Shown here: one piece after another, positions 1 through 12,697 of the stretch
Numbering within the stretch: position 1 is the first letter of the stretch
Layout: every line of letters starts with the position of its first letter
NCBI GenBank assembly: GCA_907163375.1
Contig: CAJQUW010015391.1
Span: 558,001 to 622,000, forward strand
Direction of reading: 5' to 3'
Length of the DNA: 64,000 nucleotides
Source of the DNA: Prostheceraeus crozeri
Taxonomy: Eukaryota > Platyhelminthes > Polycladida > Euryleptidae
Program-made: the position numbers and the translations under genes
The notes under the pieces: generated by a model
What the model saw: the letters and a program-made list of their open reading frames with translations, nothing else
Told to the model about the DNA's origin: nothing
The model's database searches: none

Positions 1-1365
1 GATCCGCCCTTCTTTATCCTTGAGGCATCTACATTCATTTATGTCTGCTGAATCTCTCTTCATCATTCGAAGTTTTGTAAAGATGTTATGACGGTTTCGT
101 TCGAGGGTGTCTAGCTCTTTCTCTGTTTCGTTTTTCATAGCTTTTGCAATTGTTTTCTTCACATTTTTCTTCGCTTTTTTGTACTTCACATGAGCTATCT
201 CCGTTTTTCCAATCGACCACTCTCTAAATGCTGTTTTCTTCTCTGCAATTGCTTTTTGAACGCTTTCGTTCCACCACCAAGTCTCTCCGTGCTGTGGTTT
301 ACCTTTGCTGATGCCGCAAACTTCTTCAGTCGCTTCCGAGACGCATTTCTTGTACTTCAACCAGCCAGGCATTGATGGATCACGGTGCCACAGGTCATTC
401 ATCTTCTCCTCAAATTTTGCTTGAGTTTCAGGTTCACGTAATTTCCATGTCTTTGGTTTCCTCTCCCAAAACCCCGTCTTCTTGTTTCTACGAATACCCG
501 ATACGTCCATCACGACTAAGCTATGCTGCAGCTCTCCAGGTATGACTCGGACTCTTTGAACCTTCTTTCGTGAACATTTGCCAACAAGCATGTAGTCAAT
601 CTGTGATGAAGTATTGCCGGAATGAAAAGTGTTCTTTCTCTTATTCTTGAACCACGTGTTGGTAACGACCAGCTCTGACTGAGCACAGAATTCAAGAAGC
701 CTGCAACCCTCTCTGTTACGTGTACCAATACTGAAACCACCATGAATCCCTTCATATCCATCTACATTTGCTCCAATATGACCGTTGAAGTCACCGCCGA
801 CAACCAGAAATTCTCCCGAACCAACCAGAGCAACCTCATCTGATAGATCGTTATAAAACTCATCTTTCTCTGATTCAGGCCGTCCAGCTTGGGGGACGTA
901 ACAGCTGATGACACGTACCACCTGTTTTCCGAGAGATAGCACAATTACCATGATTCTTCCACTTTTTCTCCTTACTTCTAACAATCCATCAATCAGCTCT
1001 TCCTTTATCAAAACTCCTACTCCGCCTTTTTCCTCTCCATTCCACCAAAATTTGAATCTTTTACCTTTGGGTCCAACAAATCTAGCTGAGTTACCTTTCC
1101 ACCTCGTTTCTTGAAGACAGCAGATGTCAACCATCCTCTTCCTCACTTCGTCAGCCACCTCCATACTTCTGCCAACCATGGAACCAACATTCCATGTTCC
1201 GAACCTCAGCTTCTGACGCCCATCCGATCTCAGTTGATCGTCATATGGCGGTACAAGACGCTGCATCGTCTGCTGAGGGTTTGCACCTTCCTTTTTATCG
1301 TAGGCTGGTGCCGCCCACGGCAACCTACGGGCTGGTTGCTGCCCATCATTTCTTCTTGCCATCAT
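1..1365 (-). CDS. RTE-type LINE protein, endonuclease part (runs off the left edge)
   Basis: This is the N-terminal part of a non-LTR retrotransposon polyprotein whose apurinic-type (EEP) endonuclease nicks target DNA to start reverse transcription. The minus-strand frame is open without interruption from the start chosen at 1365 to base 1, at least 455 codons. It stays open upstream only to a stop at 1441-1443, so the MMARRND start is the first good one. Catalytic signatures are in order: TWNVGS (N59), LQETRW (E86), GGDFNGH (D192 and N194), QIDYM (D257) and QHSLVVMD (H281). The QH in place of DH at the last motif is, from memory, common in RTE-like copies annotated as craniofacial development protein 2-like. 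A basic, coiled-coil-like linker follows (residues ~370-440). The reverse transcriptase would lie left of the window. The open frame suggests a young copy. The clade call is from motif memory. Confidence 0.85.
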   Translation of the reverse strand, partial: MMARRNDGQQPARRLPWAAPAYDKKEGANPQQTMQRLVPPYDDQLRSDGRQKLRFGTWNVGSMVGRSMEVADEVRKRMVDICCLQETRWKGNSARFVGPKGKRFKFWWNGEEKGGVGVLIKEELIDGLLEVRRKSGRIMVIVLSLGKQVVRVISCYVPQAGRPESEKDEFYNDLSDEVALVGSGEFLVVGGDFNGHIGANVDGYEGIHGGFSIGTRNREGCRLLEFCAQSELVVTNTWFKNKRKNTFHSGNTSSQIDYMLVGKCSRKKVQRVRVIPGELQHSLVVMDVSGIRRNKKTGFWERKPKTWKLREPETQAKFEEKMNDLWHRDPSMPGWLKYKKCVSEATEEVCGISKGKPQHGETWWWNESVQKAIAEKKTAFREWSIGKTEIAHVKYKKAKKNVKKTIAKAMKNETEKELDTLERNRHNIFTKLRMMKRDSADINECRCLKDKEGRI

Positions 1366-1790
1366 GATGCTTATGGAGCGAGTGTTTTCATGGCCGGATG
1401 CCCTTCCTGACGCCAACCAGTTTTTGTCAAGCTGGAACTCTTAGATGAAAGTGAACTTAAAAGTCTAACAGATTTCATCAGTCCGGGTTTTTACTCGGAG
1501 TTTTCCATCTCCTAGGCTGACTGCCTTCTCTACGGCTATTGAGCCCAGCCTACCCATACTCGCACCTTCTCTTCCACATCATCCGTCTACTCAAAACGAC
1601 CTGCTTGGCACAAGCACTTCAACGACAGGAGTGGAGACCAGGACTACCAGCGGGACTTATCCGGTGCCATCGGGCCCAGGCCTGGGGTAAGGTGCTACTC
1701 CTCCTCCTGCCGTTGGCCTCCGCTAGCTTACTGCTGAGATCTACGCCACACAATCTTTTTAATTTAAACTTAAACTTAAGATTAAATCTC
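1..1790 (-). mobile_element. RTE-type LINE, 5' part with 5' UTR
   Basis: The element is read on the minus strand. Its coding part is the endonuclease frame ending at 1365. Bases ~1366-1790 are G+C-richer than the DNA to the right and look like the LINE 5' leader. Just upstream of the start the minus strand reads GGCGTCAGGAAGGGCATCC, a phrase I recognise from the leader and start region of RTE-like elements in other animals. The right boundary, near 1790, is set by the change to A+T-rich sequence and is approximate. No target duplication can be tested because the 3' end lies outside the window. Confidence 0.7.
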
Positions 1791-1799
1791 AACATCTAA

Positions 1800-3506
1800 A
1801 TAACGATGTCAAGATTTACCAGGTGCCATTTTACTCTCGGCCCGTGTTGGTGTGAGACTACTATACGAGCAGCTTCAATACCGTAAGGCCGTATTCTCAT
1901 AACAAATTCAATGTATTTTTAGACGTAACATGAAATAGTCAGATGAACGGACAAAACGCTTTTTATTCAACAGAAATCTGCCGTACATGAGGTTTCCAGT
2001 TCTGATGATTGATGGGGACTATCTATTCTTAAGAATATATACATGGATGAATAACACCATGATAATTAAAGGTTACACCACGAGCAATTACACGAGCGCG
2101 AAGCGCGAGACCGCGTGACCAATGATCTCTGAAACCGTTTCTAAACTATCGACAGACAGAATTTTATTGTCTTATTGTGTTGTCGGTTTGTCATAGACTC
2201 AGTCATAAGTATAACGCTCAATATCTGTCCAAGATAACTGCATTTAGACAAAATGCCAACTTACCCGAATGTTCTCTATCTCTCTTTTGTCTTTTCTATT
2301 TTATTTGTAGCTAACTTCATGATTTACTTTCAGTAGCTATTGCTATGATGAAGAGAATGGACTTATGCACGATGCATGATCAACTAGAGCACGTCTTTAA
2401 ATGTCTTCCCTTTAGACATCGCAATCCAAGAACTCTTCCTCTTGGTTATCAGCAGTTCAGGCAGGTCTTCTAGTCTTAGAAATGTTCATCTCACCGTTAT
2501 GTATCAGGGAACAAAGTTAAGCGACCTCTATCTTTGAAACTCATCCAGTTTTGGATCTAATTGATGAATTGTTAAGGTAGAGTTTCCGCAATTACATAGA
2601 AATCGGCTCAATGTAGTGTATCACACTTGCGGAGGAGTCGCATTTGTCATACATTGTACTTTTCAGTCTCACAACTGTGATTGCAGGTGAATTAGAACAC
2701 GTTGGGCTGTGACTTCTTACACCGCTACTGTGCGACAAGTGGACGCTACTATGTGACAACTATTCTTAATGTGATTGAAAATAACTTTTGCGTCGTGTTA
2801 CTGTTTTCATAAATATTCCTGAAACACCGGTATCTATGTCAATTAGCGTGCGTCCTTCATTCCATATTCAATCGAAGCGATTTACTTCGAATTAGCTGGA
2901 TTTGACAGGTGGTGCGTTTTCAATTGTGCTAAGTGTATATGATGATGACCAAATTTATACAATATGTCTATTTTAGGTAGGCCCACAGATAAATAACATC
3001 GCAGAAATGTTAATATAAAGTTTGAAAAGTCGCCCAATAAGAATATCAAAGGAATTGTTCATTGGCAATACCAGAGTAAGCACGTTGTGAGAGACATATA
3101 AACATTCCCATAATTGGCTTCGTTTTATTGAAAATAAATATTTATTTCTTCTTTGAGCTGAATGTTCACCAATTGTTTGGAAATAGACATGGACATGTGA
3201 ATGTATGAGTGGGCTTGCTTCTCGAAGAATGACAGAGTACCGATAAGTCAATAATTAGGGCTCAAAAGTCATGTTTCTTCAAATGTTGAAAAGCAAAAGT
3301 ATCATGTCTTTTTGAGTGAAAAAGTCTGATGCTTTACTTATACCATCGTCAGATGCCTTTATCAAATTGACTATAATTAATGTCTGAATGAATAACATGC
3401 AAGATTTTTGCAACACTCTTTTACCCATAAATAAGCAAGGTGAGTTTGACTTCTATTCGTTCATCCATGACGTTTTGAGAATTAGTATTTGCGCAATCAA
3501 TTATAT
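1800..3506. other. anonymous A+T-rich DNA
   Basis: I see no coding region, RNA gene or clear repeat here. Short reading frames (the longest 92 codons, near 2973-3251 minus) have A+T-driven composition and no recognisable motif. Confidence 0.6.
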
Positions 3507-3516
3507 CGACATTAAA

Positions 3517-4353
3517 CCTGGAGCTACCAACATTTTCTCCCTAAGTTCCAGCACAAGAGGTTTTTTATTAAGAAAGTGTAGATCTTGAATCGCTAAATCT
3601 GAAAGTCAAATTCTTATGTGTCACAACCATTCTCGTTCGGTCAGGGGTCGAGCTAAAAATTGCAAAAAGGCTCATTTCTTACTAAATTGATGCACAAACA
3701 TAAGAATTCCATCAAAGTCATCTTTGCATGCTACATAATCGCAATCCATACTTAAGAATTGCATCTAAGAGAGCATCTAAGAACGATTTCTTATCTGGCT
3801 GTCGACAGAGTTTCCCTAGCAATGGTCCGTAGCAACGACTAAAATGCGTCTATATTTGTCTCTTTTGAGGCTAGCCTCACCAAACTTTGCACTCATATTG
3901 TTAATGATGTGTTTTAGTATCCCTATTCAACCAATATAGCATTTGTGCTGTTTATGACATAGGTATCGACACTCAAAGTTGGCAATTTTCTTTCCAAAAA
4001 TTACGAAAATCGCTAACTTTGAAGCTGAACACCCAATAAAAGTCCATCACAAACTTCAATGAAATTTTTATGCCATCTTAAATGCATGCAAGTCAAACTA
4101 GTGACAAAAGATTGGCGTGTTTATTTGACTTCCTTTGGGAGATAAGGACAAAACGCGACATTCTTTTTAAATTTTGAATTCAAGTTTTTCATGCCATACT
4201 TATATTATAAATCAATAATCCACGAATGATCATTCGACACTGATTGCGGCACATAAGAATTTGATTTTCGGATTCAGCGATTCAAGGGGTACGCTTCCAT
4301 GATAACAAACCTTTTGTGCTTGAACTTAGGGAGAAAATGTTGGTAGCTCCCGG
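3517..4353. mobile_element. foldback element with ~110-bp imperfect terminal inverted repeats
   Basis: Bases 3517-3630 and 4246-4353 are inverted copies of each other. Both contain GAGCTACCAACATTTTCTCC and CTAAGTT, then GAATCGCT and CAAATTCTTATGTG in matching order. Similarity is roughly 80% with small gaps. The ~600-bp interior has no coding frame of note. This is the layout of a non-autonomous DNA transposon (MITE or foldback type). No convincing target duplication is visible at the ends I chose, so the boundaries could shift by 10-20 bases and the superfamily stays open. Confidence 0.6.
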
Positions 4354-4968
4354 ACTACATGTTAAGTGAAGTCATAGGTTTATTTAAAAACTGTTTTTTG
4401 TAATAAATAATTAAACCTATCAAATAAAGAGACAACCTTAAAAACCGTTATTGCAAAACAGATGACTTCAAAAACAAAATTAGAAAACGTTAGATTTCAA
4501 TATTGTGCGCCTTTGCTTTGACCTTTTTCTTTGTTGCTGAATGTCTTAATAGCAGTGCTGCATTTGAATTTCAATTGTCCCGGTTGAATATACGAGTCGC
4601 ATGTATATGGGGTGTGCTTAATTATAGGTGTTGCATGCGTCTGGATATTATGTCCTTTGCCTTGAAGGATGGCGAACACTCTGCTTGTCGACAATTTGGC
4701 AGATATCAATGAATAGTATCGAAAAAAACTCCTCCTATATTCCACTGTAAAAACTTTGTAAAGACCCATGCTTAGAAACCCGGTTTTCAAAACAGATTAG
4801 AGACTTTAAAGCTGTTTTATATATCCTTTAGACATTCCAGCTGCTCAATGGATATTAGATACTTTATAATTTTATATATTTGGAAGAAAGCTACGATGGT
4901 TGTGATATGTGATAAGAAGAGAAGAATAGCATGAAATACAGGTAATGGCTACGAAAGTTGGAAGATGA

Positions 4969-5121
4969 GCAAGGGTAAGACCCAAATGGTCATGGAAGGA
5001 GTGCATCACGGAAGACTTGAAGCTGACGGGCCTGAGGAGAACAGGAAGCAGAGGAGAGCGAAAATCCGCACCGGGGACCCCACAGGTGGGATGCAAGCAT
5101 GAAGAAGAGGAATCGTATTAG
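4969..5121 (+). pseudogene. LINE ORF C-terminal tail fragment
   Basis: An open frame of 50 codons between a TGA and a TAG contains RPKWSWKECITEDLKLTGL. This fits the G/R-R-P-K-x-x-W-x-E-x-x-x-x-D-L-K-x-x-G-L signature found near the C-terminus of many LINE polyproteins (RTE and relatives). The stretch is clearly richer in G+C than its surroundings. Nothing upstream preserves a reverse transcriptase, so this is a short 5'-truncated remnant. Confidence 0.5.
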
Positions 5122-8100
5122 AAAAAACAGCATGCGCTATTTGTGTTCCGCGACAATTTGTAGATGATGTAATGAAAACAACATTGTGTAAATGTGCAAT
5201 CAGCGATTTCAGACTCTGTTTAAGCACCGATAAAAGACACACACGTGAAATCTTTAATTATGTTATCAAAACCAATATTTATTAGCTTGCCCACGAAGAT
5301 CTTCCATCACTTAGATCGCTACTTAAAAAATTGAAAATCATTTGTAAATCAAAAAAAAAGCTTTAAAGCACGGCTTACAAGCATTTCGTGTATTTTTTTA
5401 ACCACTTTGCTGATAGACATGATTAGATGAATGCAGAAGTACCGTACAATGGTTAGAATCATCATCTACCTGAACACCTGTAAAACATTCTTCTGAAGAC
5501 TGGAAAAATACTATTGAAATTAATGTTTATTGGCTTGCATTGGAAAACTTTATATTGTAGGTTATAATCATTTAAAAACATCTTCAAATTCTAATTTCTA
5601 CAACCATGAAGAGAAAGATCACTCCTATCACAGCCTATTTCAACTTCTCTCACGCGTCACATGCATTCTCGGACACAAGCTGTGATTGTATCAACGAATG
5701 CAGGATCTTTCAAATTATTCTAGAAAATTATCTGCTTGCATGATGAGAGAGTGTTAATGTTGACAGATTATCCCAAGAGATTTTTTCCCGGCCATCGTGA
5801 AATGTCAGCGGCAGATGATACAGCGCAGTATTGTTAATGATTAATGCTAATAATGGTGGACTTCCCTCCCCGTTCCATTATATTGGCTACAGCGTGTGAA
5901 ATATGAAGCACGAGTTCACTAATGATTCGCCTTCAGAGAGAGATTTAGAAATTCGATTCACGACGAGCCTGCTGGAGATGCTGTCAACCATCGATGGTTG
6001 AGAATCATGTTCTCAACTCTAACGGAGGAATCCCAGAGGAGATAAAAATCCTCCCCATCTACTTCTTATTTATTTACTTGGAATCACTTCCATCAACTGA
6101 TTTGCCGCCAAATTTATTAGATGAAAATTATCTCTTATTCATTTGACATCTACATAGCATTTGTAACCGCGCTGGACCGACACAGGTATGATGCTGTGAC
6201 AGGACCAGGTCTAGTAGTACAATGTCAGACCTATAACTGACTACCAGCACACTTAGAGCAGACGTGGCTTGACTACTCTTAGAAAATAAAACAGAGATTC
6301 ACCATCGAACTCACAGGTTCTACGAGTGTATCATCAAGTATTGCAGACCTCTAGATCTGACCTCAGAGGAATAATTTGATATATGAAAAATATAAATTGC
6401 TACTTAATTACTTATTAATAGCAGTAGAAGTTATCCTATATCTATGCCCATTGTTCACAGTACACTGTTTCACCGTTCAGGAATTAATAAAATTCGATAA
6501 AAATAATAAAAATCAATATAACAGCCAATAAAACATCAATCTATGTTGTCATTGTTTTTGTTCCAACAACAAGGACAATCTTTCAAGGCAGTTGCATGCC
6601 TATGTAATTTTATTGATCATTGACCATTCCACCAGATACAATGAGTGCTTTATGCCAATATTGCATTTGTAAACTTGTGGATTGGAGAACGCCATCAATC
6701 CTCATTAGGACTACTTCAATTAATAATTTTAATTTAGTAAGCATTACATTCTATTACAAATGGCTGCTGAGATGATTTTCATCGAAAGAAACGAGATGTA
6801 GTATTTCTAAATAATGTCGAACACTGACTTGTCGCTTGTCGAGACATAATTTTGAATAATGCAGTACATAAATGAAAAAGATGTCAGAGTTCAGAGCATA
6901 GGATATTGAGATTTTATAAAATCTAGAGAATGTCCTGAATAGATGGAAGCTCCAAACAACACAAATAATGTACTTAAATGTGCCAATTTCACTTCTTGCT
7001 TTAAAGTACTTTTTCACAAGAATTATATGTCTGTTGAGTTACAGAAGTTGAATAAATTGTATGGGTTGAATAGTAGCATCACACAGTAGCGGAAGTTCAA
7101 CTAGTCAACGTACAGGTCTACCATTTTGTGAGAATTAAATAATGAGGATACAAAATTTAAGGCAGGTTCTCGCTATTAACTTGCGAATAAAATTTTCATG
7201 ACTCTCTGTTCGTCAATATCCCTGAGCAATAATTTTTCTGAGAATGAACTTCTATTTAATGTCCAAGACCTAAGAAAAGCCGATTATTTGAGCGCAAAGA
7301 TGCGATTAACTTTCTCCGAGAATCTTTCGGTATATTTCTCAGCGTCTTTATCTCAATATTCTTCTTTCTTATGAAAACTGAGGTTAATCTTCCAGTGATA
7401 TTTTCTCCACTAGAGTCCAAACCACAGAAATTTTCTAGCTCTCTAGAAATTCTGTGTCTATAGCAATCCTTGCATCCACGACGACATGCAAATTGCTTGA
7501 GTTACAGCACAGTTACAGTACATTTTCAAACATGTGATCAGTATATATTCATAATTAGCTGCTGCAGAAATTTGGAGCATATATAATTTGTGCTGAACAT
7601 AATGTGATTGAGTTGAACTGACAATAAAAGATATTGATCAAATTTAGGCTATCGACAAAATTGCAACTTATACTTGTACATTCTACAACAAAAACGAAAT
7701 CATTTTTTACATCAAAACAACAAAATGTAACAATTGTTCATGACAACTGAAACGCGCCCTCGAGTAGAACATGCACAGTATATAATTTTAAAAAAAGAAT
7801 CATGCAACCCGCCTTCATATAAATGCAGAGTACGCACCTAAATTTATCAATTAAGAGGATTTTACGAATTTCATTGCAAAATCACTCCATTGGAATGTTA
7901 CTGCATGTAAGTCGACGTTTTATATTGCCTAACAAAGGTTGTAATTGATTATTGTTGTTTAGCAGTTAGCATAGCATTTGGCTCCTGAAATTCATAGATA
8001 ATCAGCATAAAATGAATCATTTTTATGCCCCCGATGATACTTTCCATCACAAAATACAGCTGCCTTTTTGAGAAATCTATTTTCATTGTAACCTTTAGCA

Positions 8101-9452
8101 CAAATTTCGGTTCCTGTCAAAATGATGAGAAATGATAGAATCGATAACAGTTGAACTAATAAAACTAATAAATATCTTTATAAACGATCAGTAAAAACAA
8201 AATGGTCATGTCACATTGTCAGTCGACATAAAACTTCTAGTTCTACTTCTTACAAATGTTGCTATTGTTGTCCGTTGTCACTGTCAACTGTAATAATCGC
8301 TTTCTTCGATTTGTTCCTTTTCTTATTCTTCCTCGCTATCAATATGAAAGATTGATATGATAGAATCGATATTAATACAATTAAGAAATAATGATAGATC
8401 GAGTTAAATCAAAAATGTCTACGTAATGTGATGTAATTGCATACTTATTCCTATACAACCCACCCTCAAACAGAACGTGCACTTGAAGTGCAAAAAATCA
8501 TTTAACCATCGGGCTATTTTTGAGAAAATAGGATAATAAAAAAAATAGAGCGCCCCCTGAGTGGAAAGGTTGGTAAATAATGCGCTATGAAGGTACATTT
8601 GAGGCTTTGCGACCAAAATCTAACTGCGACATTTCAAAAGGAAATGAACCAGTGAACGGCTCGAAACTTAATTCACTCAAAAGTTCGAATGCACTGCCTC
8701 TCACTCACAAGCACAGAATTAGTTGTTTTAAGTGTATCAGTTTACTAGAAGTCCAACTTGATGCAAAGCGATGCAAAATCTAATAGGAGCCTAATAAGTG
8801 AGTAAAACGACATTTTTAAGACATTACTTGAATGGCAAAACAGTCGTTTATCGCCTCTGGATTGCTGTAAATTCTTTCAAACTGCTCCGACCGCTACGAA
8901 TACTTCACATTCGAAGGATTCAGATCACACCAAATGTGATCGAAATGAAAAGAAATCAGACAATCCGAAGCAGTTATGGCACACGTTGATTCCTCTACAA
9001 TAAAAGTTTATGGAATATGCCTTATTTCCTTCATTCAAGATATGCACATCAGCCATGCCAGTTTTTATTATTGTGCCATTAAGATCATAGAAATCAGGCA
9101 TGCAAGGCGTTGAAATCTTTTACAGGTTTTATCTGCCAAGAACGGCACTAGCCTTAACTATAACGACAAATTCAGTTCAACAAAAGCTTATCCAATTTAC
9201 AGTGTACATTTCAGGCCGTAATGGAAGTTATCAGTTTAAAAGCGGCATTTTTACCCGATGAAGGCTGCCAATTTTTGAACTGAAAATCTGTACTATTCAC
9301 CTGTAATCGCCGCTATAAAACAGCATCTGCCGATGTTGAACTGAATTTTGCCGTAATTGTTCTGGTGAACTCAGTTGATGGATTTTCTAGTTCAGACCCG
9401 TCCGGTCTGCTGATTTCTGGACACTCTACCTGTCATGAGTGCTGTCGTGATA
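5122..9452. other. anonymous A+T-rich DNA
   Basis: This is a 4.3-kb stretch without a gene I can support. There is a small palindrome, CCATCGATGG, near 5990. Short frames near 6754-7017 and 8419-8989 show A+T-biased composition, no domain signature and no splice context that would argue for an exon. Confidence 0.55.
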
Positions 9453-9730
9453 GATCATATACACCATAGAAATAAACTGTTTATCTGAAGTTCGCTAGAA
9501 TGGAAATTGACTCAAGGTCGTGGCACATCCGAGGGAACTAAGTTGGGGCATGAAGAACCAATTAAAGGCTTCGATTTACTCATGTGACTGATTCCAACCC
9601 AATGATACAGACGTTGGCAAGTGCATCTAAGTGAAAATGCGTGCGATTTATGTGCCGTTATTGTGCATTGCATGAAGCTTAATTTCCATTCTAGAGGTTT
9701 TATTGCTGTCAATTTCTATGATATACACTG
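9453..9730. repeat. possible MITE with ~50-bp imperfect inverted ends
   Basis: CTAGAATGGAAATT at 9495-9508 is perfectly inverted at 9681-9694. The similarity continues outward imperfectly: CATAGAAAT on the left is matched by the inverse of ATTTCTATG on the right near 9713. The interior is non-coding. I see no clear target duplication. A chance 14-bp inverted match at this spacing is unlikely but not impossible. Confidence 0.35.
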
Positions 9731-10072
9731 AAATTCATGACTTCGTTGACAATAGCATTCTCAGGCCCTGGCCGGATCACTTACAAGCATGCCCATCAGA
9801 TAGTATAGATATCTGGCAGTCCGACCTCTATTGTGGTATTCAGCAAAAAGGTGCTCTCTATCGACACAGAGATTCGTAGAGCCTTGTTTCTTAAATGTCA
9901 CATTTGATATTATTATTGACTGATCGTGCGCTTTTATAATCCACTTAGAAAAGAAGTTACATTTGGTTTTAAATCAAATTATTTGCTTTTCCAATGTCAT
10001 ATTTGTACTTACAAGTATATAGGACACAAATCCTTTGGGAATTATCGTACTATGTTCAACTGTACTTAAGGC

Positions 10073-10290
10073 CGGAGGCACACAGAGTAAGCCATAAATC
10101 ATAGACCATAGGGTATCCTTCGCAAGTCGCGTCACGATCCTCATTAGGCCATAAGCCACAACCCACAAGCCATAAGGTATCCTTCGCAAGTCGCGTCACG
10201 ATCCTCATTAGGCCATAAGCCACAACCCACAAGCCATAAGGTATCGCTCGCAAGTCGCGTCACAGATCCTCATTAGGCCACAAGCCATAA
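10073..10290. repeat. 64-bp tandem repeat, about 3 copies
   Basis: The unit contains CTTCGCAAGTCGCGTCACGA followed by TCCTCATTAGGCC and CATAAGCCACAACCCACAAG. The period is 64 bases, with the last copy slightly diverged. Because 64 is not a multiple of three, the two overlapping minus-strand frames here (MRR/MRA-IPYGLWVVAYGLM) are the same repeat read twice and are not genes. Confidence 0.85.
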
Positions 10291-10299
10291 GTCATTTTG

Positions 10300-12307
10300 A
10301 CAACATTTTTCTCTTGACAGATAATAAGCAGACAGAAGAAGCAGATCGATTGCAAGATCGACCACCGAAGGTGCTGGAGAATTTAATCCAATATATATAC
10401 ATGCATGAATGTTGCTAAAAATATTGTTTTTATATCACCTCTTACTTCCAAAACATCTCTTATTCATTTCCTTGTTTTGATTAACGTATATGAATGTAGA
10501 CTAGAAATTGCTTCAAGTATGAATCTCAAGTATTTATTCTCGATTGAATACCAATCACTCATTGACTGTAAATCAAGCTAAATTCAGCAAACAACTACGA
10601 TGAAAATTTTACAACTTGGTTCAAGTTAGCAAGTTCAAATCAGGTAATGGTGCGTACTGACATATTTAGTGCGATCGAAGTTTCTTTCGTTTTGCATCTG
10701 CATTTAACTCGTTCGCTTACTTGTGAAATTATTTGAGCAGAATTTATTGATGAATTTTAACTTCCCAACGGCAATAGCTCTATTCCTAATGGATGCAGTC
10801 GGTAGTCAATGAAGTTTCAAAATGTTTTTCGTTGCTTCCTTTCCGAGTCAAATATACTGTACATTAGTTACCATTATGTGAAACTTTCGCTCAATTGAAA
10901 TCAAACGCTGGAATCAAACGTAACATGTCCTCACAGATGTCCTCATTTCGTGATCATGAAACTTCGTATAACTTTCCGCTGCAATCAATAATATAGTTGT
11001 GATTAAAAGAGAAAGATTGAATAAGAAGCTTAATCTTTCATCTCTTACTTGATGAAAGCGTTGAATCTCCTTGAAGATGCATGAAGCTTTCAAATTTTAC
11101 TTTCAAGAATAAAGGTATCCTTGTGGTGCATTCATGAACCTAAATTTGTGATCTTAAACAGTACATGCAATTTAGGGCATGTGAATGCACGCTCTGATGG
11201 GAAGATATTTGATAGAAATATGCATTGATTCTGCTCAACTAGCAAGCAAATCCCGAATTTGACTCGGTATCGTCAGGTTCGGACCCTAATGGCATAAGGA
11301 TCTTGGTCCCTGGTGATAAAACTTGTTGTTCTATACATTTGACGATCTGCAACACGGAAAATACGTACTATATGTTTGTTGGGCATAATCGCTTCATCAA
11401 TCAATTGAAATAACAATTGTTTGGATTAAATGATTATGGACCATAATCCATAAGTTAATTCAGCAGCCGTGTCGGGCAGTGTTGTTCAAGAGAGGAAGGA
11501 AAACTGAAATCATCCGCATTCCAGTTGAGAAAATGATAGAAACGTGGCGCCTGTTCTCAGAAATGGAGAAATTGGAGATTCATTGCATCGACAACCCTGT
11601 TGTAGATTGCAAATGCTCTAAGATGAACGGTTAGACAAAGTTAGCGGATTGTGCAATCTCCAATGTCAGTCTCCATCAGTGTATGATCGCCCGCTGTCTC
11701 CCCAAAGTTTGTTTGCACAGAAAACTACTCCGCGGGGATTTTCAAAAATTATTTGGACTAATTGAAATAAATTGGTCACATTTTATTGATTGCTGTGACA
11801 TAATAATTGCTACCTATTGATTAATGTTGTCGAGTAAATGCAAACAATTGATTGATTGATATGTAATGGGGGAACCTATATATGGAATATCTAACTTACA
11901 ATGTCGTCACCATTTGTCATAGGAAAAACATCTCACCTTCAATGACTTCGTTGGATAACACTAGACATGCTTTATTCACAAACTGATAGCTTTCATGATT
12001 CTAGAGCACTGTCATTTGATGCAGACCTCATTAATTATCTCTATCTTGCAATGCACATTAATCTTATGACAACTTCATAGGCACGGTGATTATTCATACA
12101 CTTGTTTCAATAATTTGTTTGTCACAATGAGCTTGATACATGAGCTTCAGTTTGTAATAAAATTCATCAATATTCACATCCAATTACGAATATCGCCATA
12201 AGTCATGAATATTTATTCTGAAGTAAAACAGAATACGCAGTCAACCGACGGAGGGCACGTACCAGCAAGCGTTGATAATACATGTAACAAAAAATATACA
12301 TAAATAA
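10300..12307. other. anonymous A+T-rich DNA
   Basis: No coding region or element boundary can be supported here. A weak tRNA B-box-like stretch, GGTTCGGACCC near 11278, is isolated and lacks an A box. Confidence 0.55.
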
Positions 12308-12548
12308 ACATCACCATCATGTATAAAATATACGTTGACACAAAATTTAAAAATACAGTATATGAAAAAATACATATCCTAAAACTATAAAATATAGATC
12401 CAAATTCACAGTGATCACGATATGAACAAAATTCACTAGGCGGGAGTCCTCAAAATGAAACAAAAGAACGCAGACATTTGCTATCTATTACATTACACCA
12501 AACATAACATTCATCACATTACAACATTACACAAACATATCAACCGTA
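12308..12548 (+). repeat. ~241-bp tandem repeat unit, left of the palindromic insertion
   Basis: This stretch resembles, in the same orientation, the units right of the big palindrome. Shared phrases include AATTCACT after a TGATCA(C/T)G motif, a CTATT(A/G)CATTACA block and ACATAT just before ACCGTA. The last six bases (12543-12548) are ACCGTA, one copy of the target duplication of the element inserted next to it. The similarity is moderate, so the array is old. Confidence 0.55.
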
Positions 12549-12681
12549 AGTAGTAAGCAAATTGCAAAATCAAGTGCAAAATGTGAAATGCTGAGTCATC
12601 AGGCTGACTCAGCCCCCCCTCTGGCGGGAAGGTGAGGGACATGGCCAAGGATATGTTGGGAGGAATGGGTCCGTGAGGAGA

Positions 12682-12697
12682 ACCCCCCCCCCCCCCA
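12682..12697. repeat. homopolymer C tract near the left tip
   Basis: A long run of C is mirrored by a G run near 27721 in the right arm. Its length differs between the arms, as expected for a slippage-prone tract. Just outside it is a small inverted repeat, GAGTCA-tcaggc-TGACTC. Confidence 0.8.

Noticed and set aside
1111-1799. Plus-strand frames of 86-99 codons at the left edge
   Set aside because: They are shadows of the LINE endonuclease and its leader, which read on the minus strand.
10056-10253. Two overlapping minus-strand frames sharing IPYGLWVVAYGLM
   Set aside because: They are the same 64-bp tandem repeat translated twice; the period is not a multiple of three, so no stable protein repeat results.
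11265-11300. SINE head suggested by GGTTCGGACCC
   Set aside because: There is no A box at the right distance and no related body or tail.
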